A DNA stretch of 64,000 bases from Pseudoalteromonas lipolytica (GTDB lineage: Bacteria; Pseudomonadota; Gammaproteobacteria; Enterobacterales; Alteromonadaceae), in NCBI RefSeq assembly GCF_001306915.1, contig NZ_LJTC01000007.1, forward strand, positions 62,001-126,000, read 5' to 3'. Below the pieces are notes generated by a model. That model searched no databases. It was not told the origin of the DNA and was given only the letters and a program-made list of their open reading frames with translations. The number at the start of each line of letters is the position of its first letter. The first letter of the stretch is position 1. Shown here piece by piece: positions 39,860 to 47,985 of this stretch. The translations under genes and the position numbers were made by a program.

Positions 39860-41410
39860 GTGCAATATGCCACCCTGAGATTTATCTTTGGCGATCAACT
39901 CAATGCAAGTCATAGCTGGTTTAAAAATAAATCACAACCAGACACACTGTACGTGATTGCCGAATTGAAACAAGAAACAGACTATGTAAAGCATCATTTG
40001 CAAAAAGTGACCGCTTTTTTTGCTGCAATGGAAAACTTTGCTACAGCACTCAAAAATGCCAACTTGAACTGCCTGCGTTTAACACTTGATAATACAGAAG
40101 ATGATGCCACGCTACCTGAATTGCTCACCCGCTTAGCGAAGCAGTATCAATGCCAAAATATTGAGTATCAATATCCAGACGAATACCGCCTTAAAAAGCA
40201 ACTTGCAGATTTTTCACAGCAGAGCGAATTTAATGTCAATGCAGTTGATTCGGAACACTTCTTGTTACCTTTTAACGATATTGACCAGCACTTTAAGCCA
40301 AATAAACCGGTAAAAATGGAGTTTTTTTATCGTGCTATGCGCAAACGTTTTAATATTTTAATGGACGATGATAACCAACCTCGTGGAGGCAAATGGAATT
40401 TTGATCAGCAAAATAGAAACAAGTTAAAACCAAGCGATCTTAAAGAAATTCCCGAACCTTTGTGCTTCGGTCACGATGTTAGCCACATCCTTAAACGGAT
40501 AGAAAAGCACAAAATAAATACCTTTGGTGAGTGCAGCGATACCTTAATTTGGCCAACCACGCGCGCTGAAGCAAAGCAGTTACTTGATTTTTTTTGCGAC
40601 CATTTACTGGTGCATTTTGGTCAGTTTCAAGATGCCATGACATGCCAGTCCCAGTACCAATGGTCTTTGTATCACAGCCGTTTATCGTTTGCTCTTAATA
40701 CGAAAATGCTGCACCCGATGCAGGTCATCGAACAAGTGTTAACTAGCTTTGATAAGCAACCTATTGATATTGCTCAAGTTGAAGGTTTTATTCGGCAAAT
40801 TCTCGGTTGGCGCGAGTATGTACGTGGTATTTATTGGCAAAATATGCCTGATTACGCCAGCAAAAATGCCTTAAATGCAAAGCGTGCCCTACCCGACTAT
40901 TTTTGGCACGGCAAAACAAACATGAATTGTATGCACCATGCCATTACACAAAGCCTGCAAACGGCTTATGCACACCACATACAACGTTTGATGATCACGG
41001 GTAACTTTTGCTTATTAACCGCTATTAAGCCTAGTGAAGTAGATGAATGGTATTTAGGTATTTATATCGATGCCATAGAATGGGTAGAAATGCCCAACAC
41101 TCGGGGAATGAGCCAATTTGCTGACGGGGGATTAATTGCCACTAAACCTTATGCTGCCAGTGGAAATTACATCAACAAAATGAGTGATTATTGCAAACAC
41201 TGTAGCTACAACATTAAAGAAAAAACCACTGAGGATGCTTGCCCATTCAACAGCCTATATTGGCATTTTATGTTAGAACATGAACAGCAGCTATCACAAA
41301 ACCCTCGTATCGGTATGATTTATAACAACTGGTATAAGCAAGATGAATCTGTTCAGCAAGCAACTCTTAAACGTGCTAATTGGTGCTTGGATAATTTAGA
41401 AAAACTGTAA
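39860..41410 (+). CDS. Iron-sulphur bacterial cryptochrome/(6-4) photolyase (PhrB-like)
   Basis: 516 residues starting with GTG (MQYATLRFIFGDQLN). This is the deoxyribodipyrimidine photolyase-related family (FeS-BCP), whose Agrobacterium member PhrB repairs (6-4) photoproducts with FAD and a lumazine antenna. The four cluster cysteines are Cys357, Cys445, Cys448 and Cys461, a spacing identical to PhrB (350/438/441/454). The FAD-domain stretch ILGWREYVRGIYW is present. A stand-alone gene; light-dependent UV repair suits a surface marine bacterium. Confidence 0.92.
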   Translation: MQYATLRFIFGDQLNASHSWFKNKSQPDTLYVIAELKQETDYVKHHLQKVTAFFAAMENFATALKNANLNCLRLTLDNTEDDATLPELLTRLAKQYQCQNIEYQYPDEYRLKKQLADFSQQSEFNVNAVDSEHFLLPFNDIDQHFKPNKPVKMEFFYRAMRKRFNILMDDDNQPRGGKWNFDQQNRNKLKPSDLKEIPEPLCFGHDVSHILKRIEKHKINTFGECSDTLIWPTTRAEAKQLLDFFCDHLLVHFGQFQDAMTCQSQYQWSLYHSRLSFALNTKMLHPMQVIEQVLTSFDKQPIDIAQVEGFIRQILGWREYVRGIYWQNMPDYASKNALNAKRALPDYFWHGKTNMNCMHHAITQSLQTAYAHHIQRLMITGNFCLLTAIKPSEVDEWYLGIYIDAIEWVEMPNTRGMSQFADGGLIATKPYAASGNYINKMSDYCKHCSYNIKEKTTEDACPFNSLYWHFMLEHEQQLSQNPRIGMIYNNWYKQDESVQQATLKRANWCLDNLEKL

Positions 41411-41527
41411 TGACAAAGTACCATATCGGGTAAACTTGTTAATTAAATGTTTAATTATTTTGTCACTCTAGTGTAATCACGCTCTTTTTTAATAGCGCTG
41501 CATATTAAATAACACTTTGAGGACACA

Positions 41528-42541
41528 ATGAAAAAAACACTTATTAGCGCAGCGTTTTTAGTTGCATGCAGCAGTAACGTACATGCGTTTAGTCAAGAAA
41601 CCCACAAACGTATCGTGATTGATGCCGTTAACTACATGCAACAACACCCAAGCACAACACAATACGCTGCGTTAGTCAGCTATGCTCAGCAAAATAATAT
41701 GACTGTCGCTCAGCTTGGCGAGCTACTTGGGCAAGCAGCCTATGACGTCGATGATTTTGAGGACACGTTTTTTTGTGGTGCTATTACAGGTTCTTGCGTA
41801 CAAGCACCAGTTTGGGGTGCTGCAGAAAGTATTGTGAAATACACCAGTTATTGGCACTTTCAAAATCACACGCAAGGTGCTGATCAACATGGCAACGACT
41901 TTGGCGGCTACAACTATCAAAAACTAACAGTATGGGGAGCTGTTGATAATCTTGCCGCAACGTGGCTCAAAGGTGATTACCTTGATGATGGTAAAGGTGG
42001 TGAAACAGGCTGGTTCAATGCTGACTCTTCAAAATATAATAGCTATGGCGTTACTGAAGCCCATTACCGTATAGATAGCCAATCAAGTTACAGCATGTAT
42101 GATGACTTTGAGGAAATGCCATTCCAACCTATCGATAACTTAGGGCAATACTGGTATCAAAGTTACTTACAAAGCGGTAATCCACAGATTTTAGGTTTTG
42201 TATTTCACACCACCGATTTACTCCAACCTCATCATACTTGGACAACCTCCGATCTAAATCACTCAAGCTGGGAAAGTTGGGTGAATGATTATTACGACCA
42301 AGAAAATCTCAATGATCCAGCACTCGTATCACAAGCCATGGCGACCTTTGCTGCATTAGATACACAATCAACTGATGTACGCCCTTTGTTAACCCAAGGC
42401 GGTGCATTTTCTTATGCACAAGGTGGGATCGTGTTAAATTCAAAAGATCATTACGACCGACTCGATACTGCAAAACAAGTGGTTCCTCATGCGATTGCGA
42501 TGGTGGTTCACCTACTTAATCATGCCATGGTTGCTCGATAA
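41528..42541 (+). CDS. Secreted zinc phospholipase C / S1-P1 nuclease-fold hydrolase
   Basis: 337 residues with a signal peptide ending VHA (residue 20). The mature chain would begin at aromatic Phe21; in this superfamily the N-terminal residue (usually Trp) itself binds zinc. Candidate zinc ligands follow family order: His26, Asp75/76, His110 (YWHFQNH), His227 and Asp230 (HTTDLLQPHH), His235/236, and His245-x3-Glu249 (HSSWE), which mirrors the HSKYE site of Bacillus cereus phospholipase C. Substrate (phospholipid or nucleic acid) cannot be decided. First of three coupled genes: its TAA overlaps the next ATG. Confidence 0.82.
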   Translation: MKKTLISAAFLVACSSNVHAFSQETHKRIVIDAVNYMQQHPSTTQYAALVSYAQQNNMTVAQLGELLGQAAYDVDDFEDTFFCGAITGSCVQAPVWGAAESIVKYTSYWHFQNHTQGADQHGNDFGGYNYQKLTVWGAVDNLAATWLKGDYLDDGKGGETGWFNADSSKYNSYGVTEAHYRIDSQSSYSMYDDFEEMPFQPIDNLGQYWYQSYLQSGNPQILGFVFHTTDLLQPHHTWTTSDLNHSSWESWVNDYYDQENLNDPALVSQAMATFAALDTQSTDVRPLLTQGGAFSYAQGGIVLNSKDHYDRLDTAKQVVPHAIAMVVHLLNHAMVAR

Positions 42542-43725
42542 TGCGTGGGCTTTACATTTTGACAGCACTGCTAGGTTTGCTTTTTAGCAACCTAGCAGTT
42601 GCTGCGTTTAATCAATACACAGAATCTGAAATTGATCTCATGTGGCAGGTCTACAAAGAACAAAGCCCTGATATTAGCAAACAGCAAACACGTGAACGCC
42701 TTTACGAAAATCAATTTTTACTTAAGTACGCACAGAAAAACATGCCTGAGCTTGTAGAGCGCCAAGCGAGTGTTGGCTTTTCAACTCATTACCATGTAAT
42801 GCGCTACTTAGATAATCTGTTTATTCATCAGTTAAATCTCACCGGTAAACCAGCTACAACTGGGCTTGAACCATTTGATAAACACTGGCTGAAAACCGAC
42901 TTAGGGCTATATCCGCTGGATGGTCAGTACAGTGATGCCCAAATCAAACAGTTCAATGATATTAAACTCGATTTGTTTGAAAACTCAATGACGCTGTACG
43001 AATTTATTGCACCTCTTTCTATGCAGACTCGCTTTCGTTTGCATCAAGGAGATAGCGAACTGTTCAAAACCGAAGTTTTAAAACATCGACAATTTCTTTT
43101 GCATTTAAAGCAAGCTGATGCGGTCATACAAACACAGCAAATTTCGCTACCCCATCTTTATTCTATAGCCAAGGGCGATATCCTAAGGCCTTCGATTCAA
43201 AGCTGGTTAGGGGTAAAAGGTATTATGCATGTAGAGAGCCCTGTGTTAACTCGCTTAGAGAACAAGGTTACTGACGCTGAAATCCAGCAATATTACCAAC
43301 AACACAAAGAAAGATTTCATTATCTAAAATCGGTTAAGGCCCATGGCGGCGAATTTACCGATAGAGAAGCGGCTTTAGCATTTAAAAAGCAAGCTGAAAC
43401 AAGCTCAATACAACACGCACTAAAGCAATTAAATCAGCCCGATATTTACGCTCAATATAATAACTACTTAACCCGAGAGCATAAACGAAATTGGGCAGTA
43501 CAATTAGCATTCACTCAAAAGCCTCAACAGTTAAGTGAGGTAATACGCTCACCGAATGGTTTATGGGTGGTAGTAATGAGCTATGATCATGCGTTTGGCT
43601 ACTTTGACGCAAATGACGAAACAGTACGCTATCAAGCCAAAAAGGCCATCGCGGTTGAAAAAGCCATAATTAACTACCAACAGAGTTGGTTGGCGTGGCA
43701 AAAAGCGCATGGGATTAAGTTATGA
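42541..43725 (+). CDS. Secreted parvulin/SurA-like foldase
   Basis: 394 residues with a signal peptide (cleavage near AVA, residue 21). The N-terminal ~200 residues are helical with no clear family. Then comes a typical parvulin entry (VTDAEIQQYYQQHKERF, 243-259), a divergent parvulin domain with a retained early His (KAHGG, His268), and the terminal motif LSEVIRSPNGLWVVVM. The layout resembles PpiD/SurA-type periplasmic isomerases, but the fold is degenerate, so it may be a chaperone only. Starts on the last base of the hydrolase gene and overlaps the next by four bases. Confidence 0.7.
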   Translation: MRGLYILTALLGLLFSNLAVAAFNQYTESEIDLMWQVYKEQSPDISKQQTRERLYENQFLLKYAQKNMPELVERQASVGFSTHYHVMRYLDNLFIHQLNLTGKPATTGLEPFDKHWLKTDLGLYPLDGQYSDAQIKQFNDIKLDLFENSMTLYEFIAPLSMQTRFRLHQGDSELFKTEVLKHRQFLLHLKQADAVIQTQQISLPHLYSIAKGDILRPSIQSWLGVKGIMHVESPVLTRLENKVTDAEIQQYYQQHKERFHYLKSVKAHGGEFTDREAALAFKKQAETSSIQHALKQLNQPDIYAQYNNYLTREHKRNWAVQLAFTQKPQQLSEVIRSPNGLWVVVMSYDHAFGYFDANDETVRYQAKKAIAVEKAIINYQQSWLAWQKAHGIKL

Positions 43726-44246
43726 AATGGCTAGCTTTAGCACTTTGTGTGCTTTTTAGTGCTGCAGTTATTATGCATGTGCAATCAAAACATATTGCTT
43801 TAGTGCCTGCTGAAAAAGCACTGCTGCCCGTTGAGGTTGAGAAAAAAGATGTTCGTAATCAACAAGCAATGACCAGTATGCACGTAAAGCCAACTTTAAT
43901 TGTCAGTGAAACAATCGATGAGGCCGTTACAAATGCGGCAATCACAACTCCCGATTACTTTCCACCCATTGCAAAACAACCCCAGCAGACGAAGCGGTTT
44001 ACAGGTGATCTTAATGACCATAAAGCGTATGAGGCATACCATCAAACACAACAAACTGAATTAGAACTTCGCTTTATTGATGCCGCAGAAAGTAAAATTG
44101 CTACTCTCGAATCCCTTTTAGAACGTGGTAAGCAAGCGGGATTGTCAGAAGATAAGCTTAATGAAGCCGAAGATAAAATTGCGGCTTTAAAGACGATGCA
44201 AGCGGAATTAGTTGCTAAACATAACGAAAAAAGCCGCCTCAAATGA
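43722..44246 (+). CDS. Membrane-anchored coiled-coil protein, third gene of the hydrolase set
   Basis: 174 residues: one N-terminal membrane segment (about 2-20), a low-complexity Pro/Thr linker, and a C-terminal helical coiled coil from about 105 on (rich in Glu, Lys and Leu). No family recognised. The anchor-linker-helix layout loosely recalls steric lipase chaperones, but no specific motif supports that. The ATG overlaps the foldase stop (ATGA). The last codons overlap the terminator of the convergent hsp20 gene. Confidence 0.65.
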   Translation: MKWLALALCVLFSAAVIMHVQSKHIALVPAEKALLPVEVEKKDVRNQQAMTSMHVKPTLIVSETIDEAVTNAAITTPDYFPPIAKQPQQTKRFTGDLNDHKAYEAYHQTQQTELELRFIDAAESKIATLESLLERGKQAGLSEDKLNEAEDKIAALKTMQAELVAKHNEKSRLK

Positions 44247-44252
44247 GGCGGC
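44227..44252 (-). terminator. Terminator of hsp20, overlapping the opposite gene's end
   Basis: GCCGCCTC (44233-44240) and GAGGCGGC (44245-44252), four-base loop. On the minus strand six T follow (44227-44232). The plus-strand gene ends inside the hairpin, so its last codons and the terminator share sequence. Confidence 0.85.
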
Positions 44253-44285
44253 AAAACTAACTAGGGGAAACAATGCTATTGGTAA

Positions 44286-44735
44286 TTACTTGTTTTCGAG
44301 TAATTTACCGTTACCGATTTCAATTTTACGTGGTTTTAAAGCTTCTGGAATTTCACGCTCTAAATCGATACTTAGTAAGCCGTTTTCAAGGTCTGCACCA
44401 AGTACTTTAACGTGGTCACCTAATTGGAACTTACGTTCAAAGTTACGCTCTGCAATGCCTTGGTGAATGAACTTACGTTCAGCATTATCATCTTGTTTAT
44501 CAGCTTTAGTACCGCTGACTTTCAATGTGTTGTTTTCTGACTCGATGGTCAATTCACTGTCACTAAAACCTGCTACAGCCATAGTGATACGATATTTGTC
44601 TTTATCGAGTGCCTCGATGTTGTACGGAGGAAAACTTGGCTGCTTGTCTGTGCGAGCTGCCGCATCCATTAATGATGCTAAATGATCGAAACCGATGAAT
44701 GAACGATAAAGTGGTGATAAGTCTACTGTACGCAT
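44286..44735 (-). CDS. Small heat-shock protein, IbpA/Hsp20 family
   Basis: 149 residues with the alpha-crystallin domain: DKYRITMAVAGFSDSELTIE, FIHQGIAERNFERKFQLGDHVKV and LENGLLSIDLEREIPEALKP, ending with the family's KPRKIEI. Start MRTVDLSPLYRSFIGFDHL matches IbpA proteins. It holds aggregated proteins for refolding by the DnaK and ClpB machinery. The upstream region has a sigma-32 type promoter and a ROSE-like thermometer. Confidence 0.96.
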   Translation of the reverse strand: MRTVDLSPLYRSFIGFDHLASLMDAAARTDKQPSFPPYNIEALDKDKYRITMAVAGFSDSELTIESENNTLKVSGTKADKQDDNAERKFIHQGIAERNFERKFQLGDHVKVLGADLENGLLSIDLEREIPEALKPRKIEIGNGKLLENK

Positions 44736-44739
44736 AATT

Positions 44740-44796
44740 ATATCCTCATATTTAAGCGATATTCTGTTAGTACTCTTCTATTGAACCAGTGCTAAC
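44740..44796 (-). promoter_or_regulatory. ROSE-like RNA thermometer in the hsp20 leader
   Basis: The mRNA segment AUAUCGCU (44755-44762) pairs with AGGAUAU (44740-44746), the ribosome site, leaving one bulged G. This is the conserved U(U/C)GCU-against-AGGA arrangement of ROSE elements. A second hairpin upstream (44766-44796, arms GUUAGCACU/AGUACUAAC with one mismatch) completes the usual multi-hairpin leader. Thermometers of this class control E. coli ibpA. Confidence 0.82.
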
Positions 44797-44868
44797 AAAG
44801 TTAAATTAATACTATATATTTCAATTACTTTAGTTTGTTTGGGACCCATCAGGCGTCCTCACTGAACT

Positions 44869-44896
44869 ATTTATGGGCGGGTAAAATCTTTTCAAG
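44869..44896 (-). promoter_or_regulatory. Predicted sigma-32 promoter of hsp20
   Basis: On the minus strand CTTGAAA (44890-44896) and GCCCATAAAT (44869-44878) with 12 bases between CTTGAA and GCCCAT. The heat-shock consensus is CTTGAA, 13-14 bases, CCCCAT. The leader to the start codon is about 125 bases and includes the thermometer. Confidence 0.65.
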
Positions 44897-45003
44897 ATTT
44901 TTAGCAAAAAAAATTGTAATTTTTTAAATTAAATGAAAGTTAAGTGCTCTCAAACTGGTCTGAATAGGTTGATTTTAAAGGGCTAACCACGTACAAAATA
45001 ACA

Positions 45004-45522
45004 ATGAAAAAAAATCCAACTTTTTTAAAAAAATTTATCCGTGTGCTAAAAAATGTCGTTTTAATGGCAGTCGTTGTGTATGCCGTGACCGCATTTCAGC
45101 AACGTAATTTACTCTCAACTGATAAAACCCCTGCCCCCTATTTTAATTTAGCCACGCTAAAAAACCCGACAGAGCGGATGACCATTGCACAATTACAAGG
45201 CAAGCAAACAGTGGTGTATTTCTTTGCGCCTTGGTGCTCAATTTGTCGTTACAGTATGCCAAATTTAGAAAAGGCTCATCAGCAAGGTAAGTTAAATGCC
45301 ATAGCAATTGCCCTTGATTACCAAAACATTACTGAAGTAAAACAGTTTACTAATTCACTCGAATTAACAATGCCGGTGCTACTTGGCAGTAAAAGTACAG
45401 GTCAAGATTATAAAATCAGTGCCTACCCAACTTATTATGTTATTGATGAACAGTTGGCCATTACTGCGCATTCTATAGGTTACTCAACAGAACTAGGCCT
45501 TAGAATACGAACTCTAGATTAG
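45004..45522 (+). CDS. Membrane-anchored thioredoxin-like (TlpA/ResA type) redoxin
   Basis: 172 residues: an N-terminal membrane anchor (about 15-35), then a thioredoxin fold with the active site APWCSICRYSMP (CxxC) and the cis-proline loop SAYPTYYVID. The extracytoplasmic side is inferred, with a role in disulphide reduction or cytochrome maturation. Stand-alone gene, divergent from hsp20. Confidence 0.85.
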   Translation: MKKNPTFLKKFIRVLKNVVLMAVVVYAVTAFQQRNLLSTDKTPAPYFNLATLKNPTERMTIAQLQGKQTVVYFFAPWCSICRYSMPNLEKAHQQGKLNAIAIALDYQNITEVKQFTNSLELTMPVLLGSKSTGQDYKISAYPTYYVIDEQLAITAHSIGYSTELGLRIRTLD

Positions 45523-45633
45523 CTCAATCGCTAATAATGAGAAAAAACAGAATAGTGCAATCGATTTTATGCGCTGTTTTTATTCATTTAATCCGTTAAG
45601 ATGATAACCAGATAAACCATCGAGGAGAGCGAT

Positions 45634-45897
45634 ATGTTAACTGTAATTTTTGGCCGCGAAGGCTGCCCATACTGTGTTCGTGCAAAAGACGTTGCTGAAA
45701 AACTAGCAAATGAGCGTGACGATTTTAAATACCGTTATATCGACATCATTAAAGAAGGCATCAGCAAAGCAGATTTAGAACAGTCTGCAGGCAAACCTTG
45801 CCCAACCGTACCACAGATTTTTATTGACCAAGCCCACATTGGTGGCTTCACTGAATTCGAAGCGTACGCTAAAGAAAATTTAGGGTTATATCAATAA
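45634..45897 (+). CDS. grxA: Glutaredoxin 1
   Basis: 87 residues. Active site CPYC at residues 11-14 (FGREGCPYCVRAKD), TVPQIFID and GGFTEFEAY glutathione-binding motifs. This is the GrxA type, which reduces ribonucleotide reductase and other disulphides with glutathione. A strong GAGGAGAG ribosome site precedes the ATG. Confidence 0.95.
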   Translation: MLTVIFGREGCPYCVRAKDVAEKLANERDDFKYRYIDIIKEGISKADLEQSAGKPCPTVPQIFIDQAHIGGFTEFEAYAKENLGLYQ

Positions 45898-46015
45898 ATT
45901 GTAAACGTGGTTGATTTTAGCAAATTTAAACTGATTAAATTATGACCAACATCAACCACATACAAATTAGTTGTAATTTATACAAGCAATTGCCTTGTAT
46001 TTCCTATACAATGCG

Positions 46016-46039
46016 CGCCTCTTTAAATTCGTTGAGGCG
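46016..46039 (+). promoter_or_regulatory. Hairpin covering the deaD ribosome site
   Basis: CGCCTC (46016-46021) and GAGGCG (46034-46039), six perfect pairs, 12-base AT-rich loop. The 3' arm contains the GAGG ribosome site for the ATG at 46045. Folding would hide the site, suggesting translational control of this RNA helicase. Confidence 0.6.
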
Positions 46040-46044
46040 TATTA

Positions 46045-47850
46045 ATGTCAGAACCAGTCACGTTTGAATCTCTAAATCTTTCTCCTGCAATCCTTAAAGC
46101 AGTTGAAGAGTTGGGTTACAAGACTCCATCTGAAATCCAAGCTCAATGTATACCGTTATTGCTAGAAAGAAAGGACGTACTGGGACTAGCGCAAACGGGT
46201 ACAGGTAAAACAGCAGCATTTGCACTGCCGTTACTAAATAATATTGACCCGTCTGTGAAGCAGCCACAGATCCTTGTTTTAACGCCTACGCGTGAACTTG
46301 CGATCCAAGTAGCTGAGGCATTCGAACAATATGCTAAGCATACTCGTGGTGTTGAAGTTTTAGCCCTTTATGGTGGCCAAAGCTATAGCATCCAACTAAG
46401 TGCACTTCGTCGTGGCGCGCAAATCATTGTTGCAACGCCAGGTCGCTTAATTGACCACATTAACCGTGGCACAATCAAGTTTGAGAGCTTACAAGCCCTT
46501 GTTCTTGATGAAGCAGACGAAATGTTACGCATGGGCTTCATTGATGATGTAGAAAGCATCATGGAGAAAACGCCACGTGAAAAGCAAACATGTCTTTTCT
46601 CTGCGACCATGCCTAAGCAAATTCAAAATATCAGCAGCAAGTACATGAATGAGCCTGAGCAAGTTCATATCTCTGCGCGTAACTCAACTGTATCAACGGT
46701 TGAGCAAGTATTTTGGAATGCACACGTACACAAAAACAAAGCTATCGTTCGCTTCTTAGAAGCAGAACAATACGATGGTGCAATTGTTTTCGTACGTACA
46801 CGTAACGACACGGTACAGTTAGCTGAATTACTTGAGCGCGAAGGTTTCTCTGCGGCACCACTTAATGGTGACATGAACCAACAAGCACGTGAACGTACAG
46901 TAGATCGTTTGAAAAACGGCCTAGTTGATATCGTTATTGCAACAGACGTTGCTGCACGTGGTCTTGATGTAGACCGTTTAAGCTTAGTAATTAACTACGA
47001 TATTCCACAAGATTCAGAAGCCTACGTTCACCGTATTGGCCGTACTGGTCGTGCGGGTCGTCAAGGTAAAGCGATTCTTTTCGTAAAACATAACGAGCGT
47101 TATTTACTTAAAAATATCATTCGTCATACGAAATCTGATATCGCACAAGTTGATTTACCAACAGCTAAAGTTGTTGAAGAAAAGCGTATTAAAGCGCTTC
47201 AAGACAAGCTTACAATTGCGCTTGAAAACAAAGACATCACTTTCTTTAATCAAGTTGCTGCTAACATGGCAGAGAAACTTGAATTAAGTGCTGAAGACTT
47301 AGCAGGTGCATTACTTTGTTTAGCGCAGCAACAATCACCAATCAAGGTTGAAGAAGTTAAAGTTCAACCACGTGGCGAACGCAACGAGCGTCGTCGCAAT
47401 GACCGTGGTGATCGTGGCGACCGCCAAGGACGCGAGCGTAAACCTCGTGAGCCGCGTGAGCGCAACAGCCGTAACATGGGTCCTATGGATACTTACCGTA
47501 TCGAAGTAGGTCGTGAGCACGGTGTACAAGTTAAAAATATCGTTGGTGCGATTGCTAACGAAGCTGATATCTCAAGCAAGTTCATTGGTGATATTCGCTT
47601 ACATGACAATCACAGTACGGTACAGTTACCACAGAACATGCCAAAAGATGTGCTTGATCACTTCCAAAAGGTATTTATCTGTAAACGTCCGATGAACATG
47701 ACGCTAACGCAAGACCAAGGTCCTGCGGCTCCTCGCTCTGAGCGCCCAAGTGGTGATCGTGGTGATAAGAAGCGTAACTTCAAAGACCGTGGTGAAAAAC
47801 GTGGTGGCCCTCGTAAAGAGCGTCGTCCAGTGAGCTTCACTGCGAACTAA
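46045..47850 (+). CDS. deaD: ATP-dependent DEAD-box RNA helicase DeaD/CsdA
   Basis: 601 residues. Helicase core with Q motif, Walker A AQTGTGKT (49-56), PTRELA, TPGR, DEAD (155-158), SAT, and HRIGRTGRAGR. An Arg/Gly/Asp-rich spacer (about 445-485) is followed by the DbpA/CsdA-type RNA-binding domain (YRIEVGREHGVQVKNIVGAIANEA) and a basic tail. Cold-shock helicase acting in 50S assembly and the cold degradosome. In E. coli it lies next to nlpI/pnp; here it is about 15 kb away. Confidence 0.96.
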   Translation: MSEPVTFESLNLSPAILKAVEELGYKTPSEIQAQCIPLLLERKDVLGLAQTGTGKTAAFALPLLNNIDPSVKQPQILVLTPTRELAIQVAEAFEQYAKHTRGVEVLALYGGQSYSIQLSALRRGAQIIVATPGRLIDHINRGTIKFESLQALVLDEADEMLRMGFIDDVESIMEKTPREKQTCLFSATMPKQIQNISSKYMNEPEQVHISARNSTVSTVEQVFWNAHVHKNKAIVRFLEAEQYDGAIVFVRTRNDTVQLAELLEREGFSAAPLNGDMNQQARERTVDRLKNGLVDIVIATDVAARGLDVDRLSLVINYDIPQDSEAYVHRIGRTGRAGRQGKAILFVKHNERYLLKNIIRHTKSDIAQVDLPTAKVVEEKRIKALQDKLTIALENKDITFFNQVAANMAEKLELSAEDLAGALLCLAQQQSPIKVEEVKVQPRGERNERRRNDRGDRGDRQGRERKPREPRERNSRNMGPMDTYRIEVGREHGVQVKNIVGAIANEADISSKFIGDIRLHDNHSTVQLPQNMPKDVLDHFQKVFICKRPMNMTLTQDQGPAAPRSERPSGDRGDKKRNFKDRGEKRGGPRKERRPVSFTAN

Positions 47851-47867
47851 TTGAAGCTTTAAGCAAT

Positions 47868-47903
47868 AAAAAAACCTTGTCATGAGAGTGACAAGGTTTT
47901 TTT
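47868..47903 (+). terminator. Terminator after deaD
   Basis: AACCTTGTCA-tgagag-TGACAAGGTT with A run before and seven T after; works in both directions. Confidence 0.9.
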
Positions 47904-47917
47904 GTGTCTGTAGTAAA

Positions 47918-47984
47918 GCTGTCAGCCGTCAGCTATCAGACTTCAGTTTTTTAAAGCCTCACGCTGGATTGCTGAGGCTTTGTC
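47918..47984. repeat. Degenerate GTCAGC-type short repeat followed by an inverted repeat
   Basis: 47918-47946 holds four imperfect copies of a (A/C)GTCAGC/ATCAG-like word. 47954-47982 holds AAAGCCTCA/TGAGGCTTT, nine perfect pairs with an 11-base loop, close to the abgT stop. The second part may end abgT transcripts, though the T run is short. Confidence 0.45.
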
Positions 47985-47985
47985 C

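Noticed and set aside
44212..44466. 84-residue plus-strand frame after the coiled-coil gene
   Set aside because: Runs through the hsp20 terminator and antisense to hsp20.
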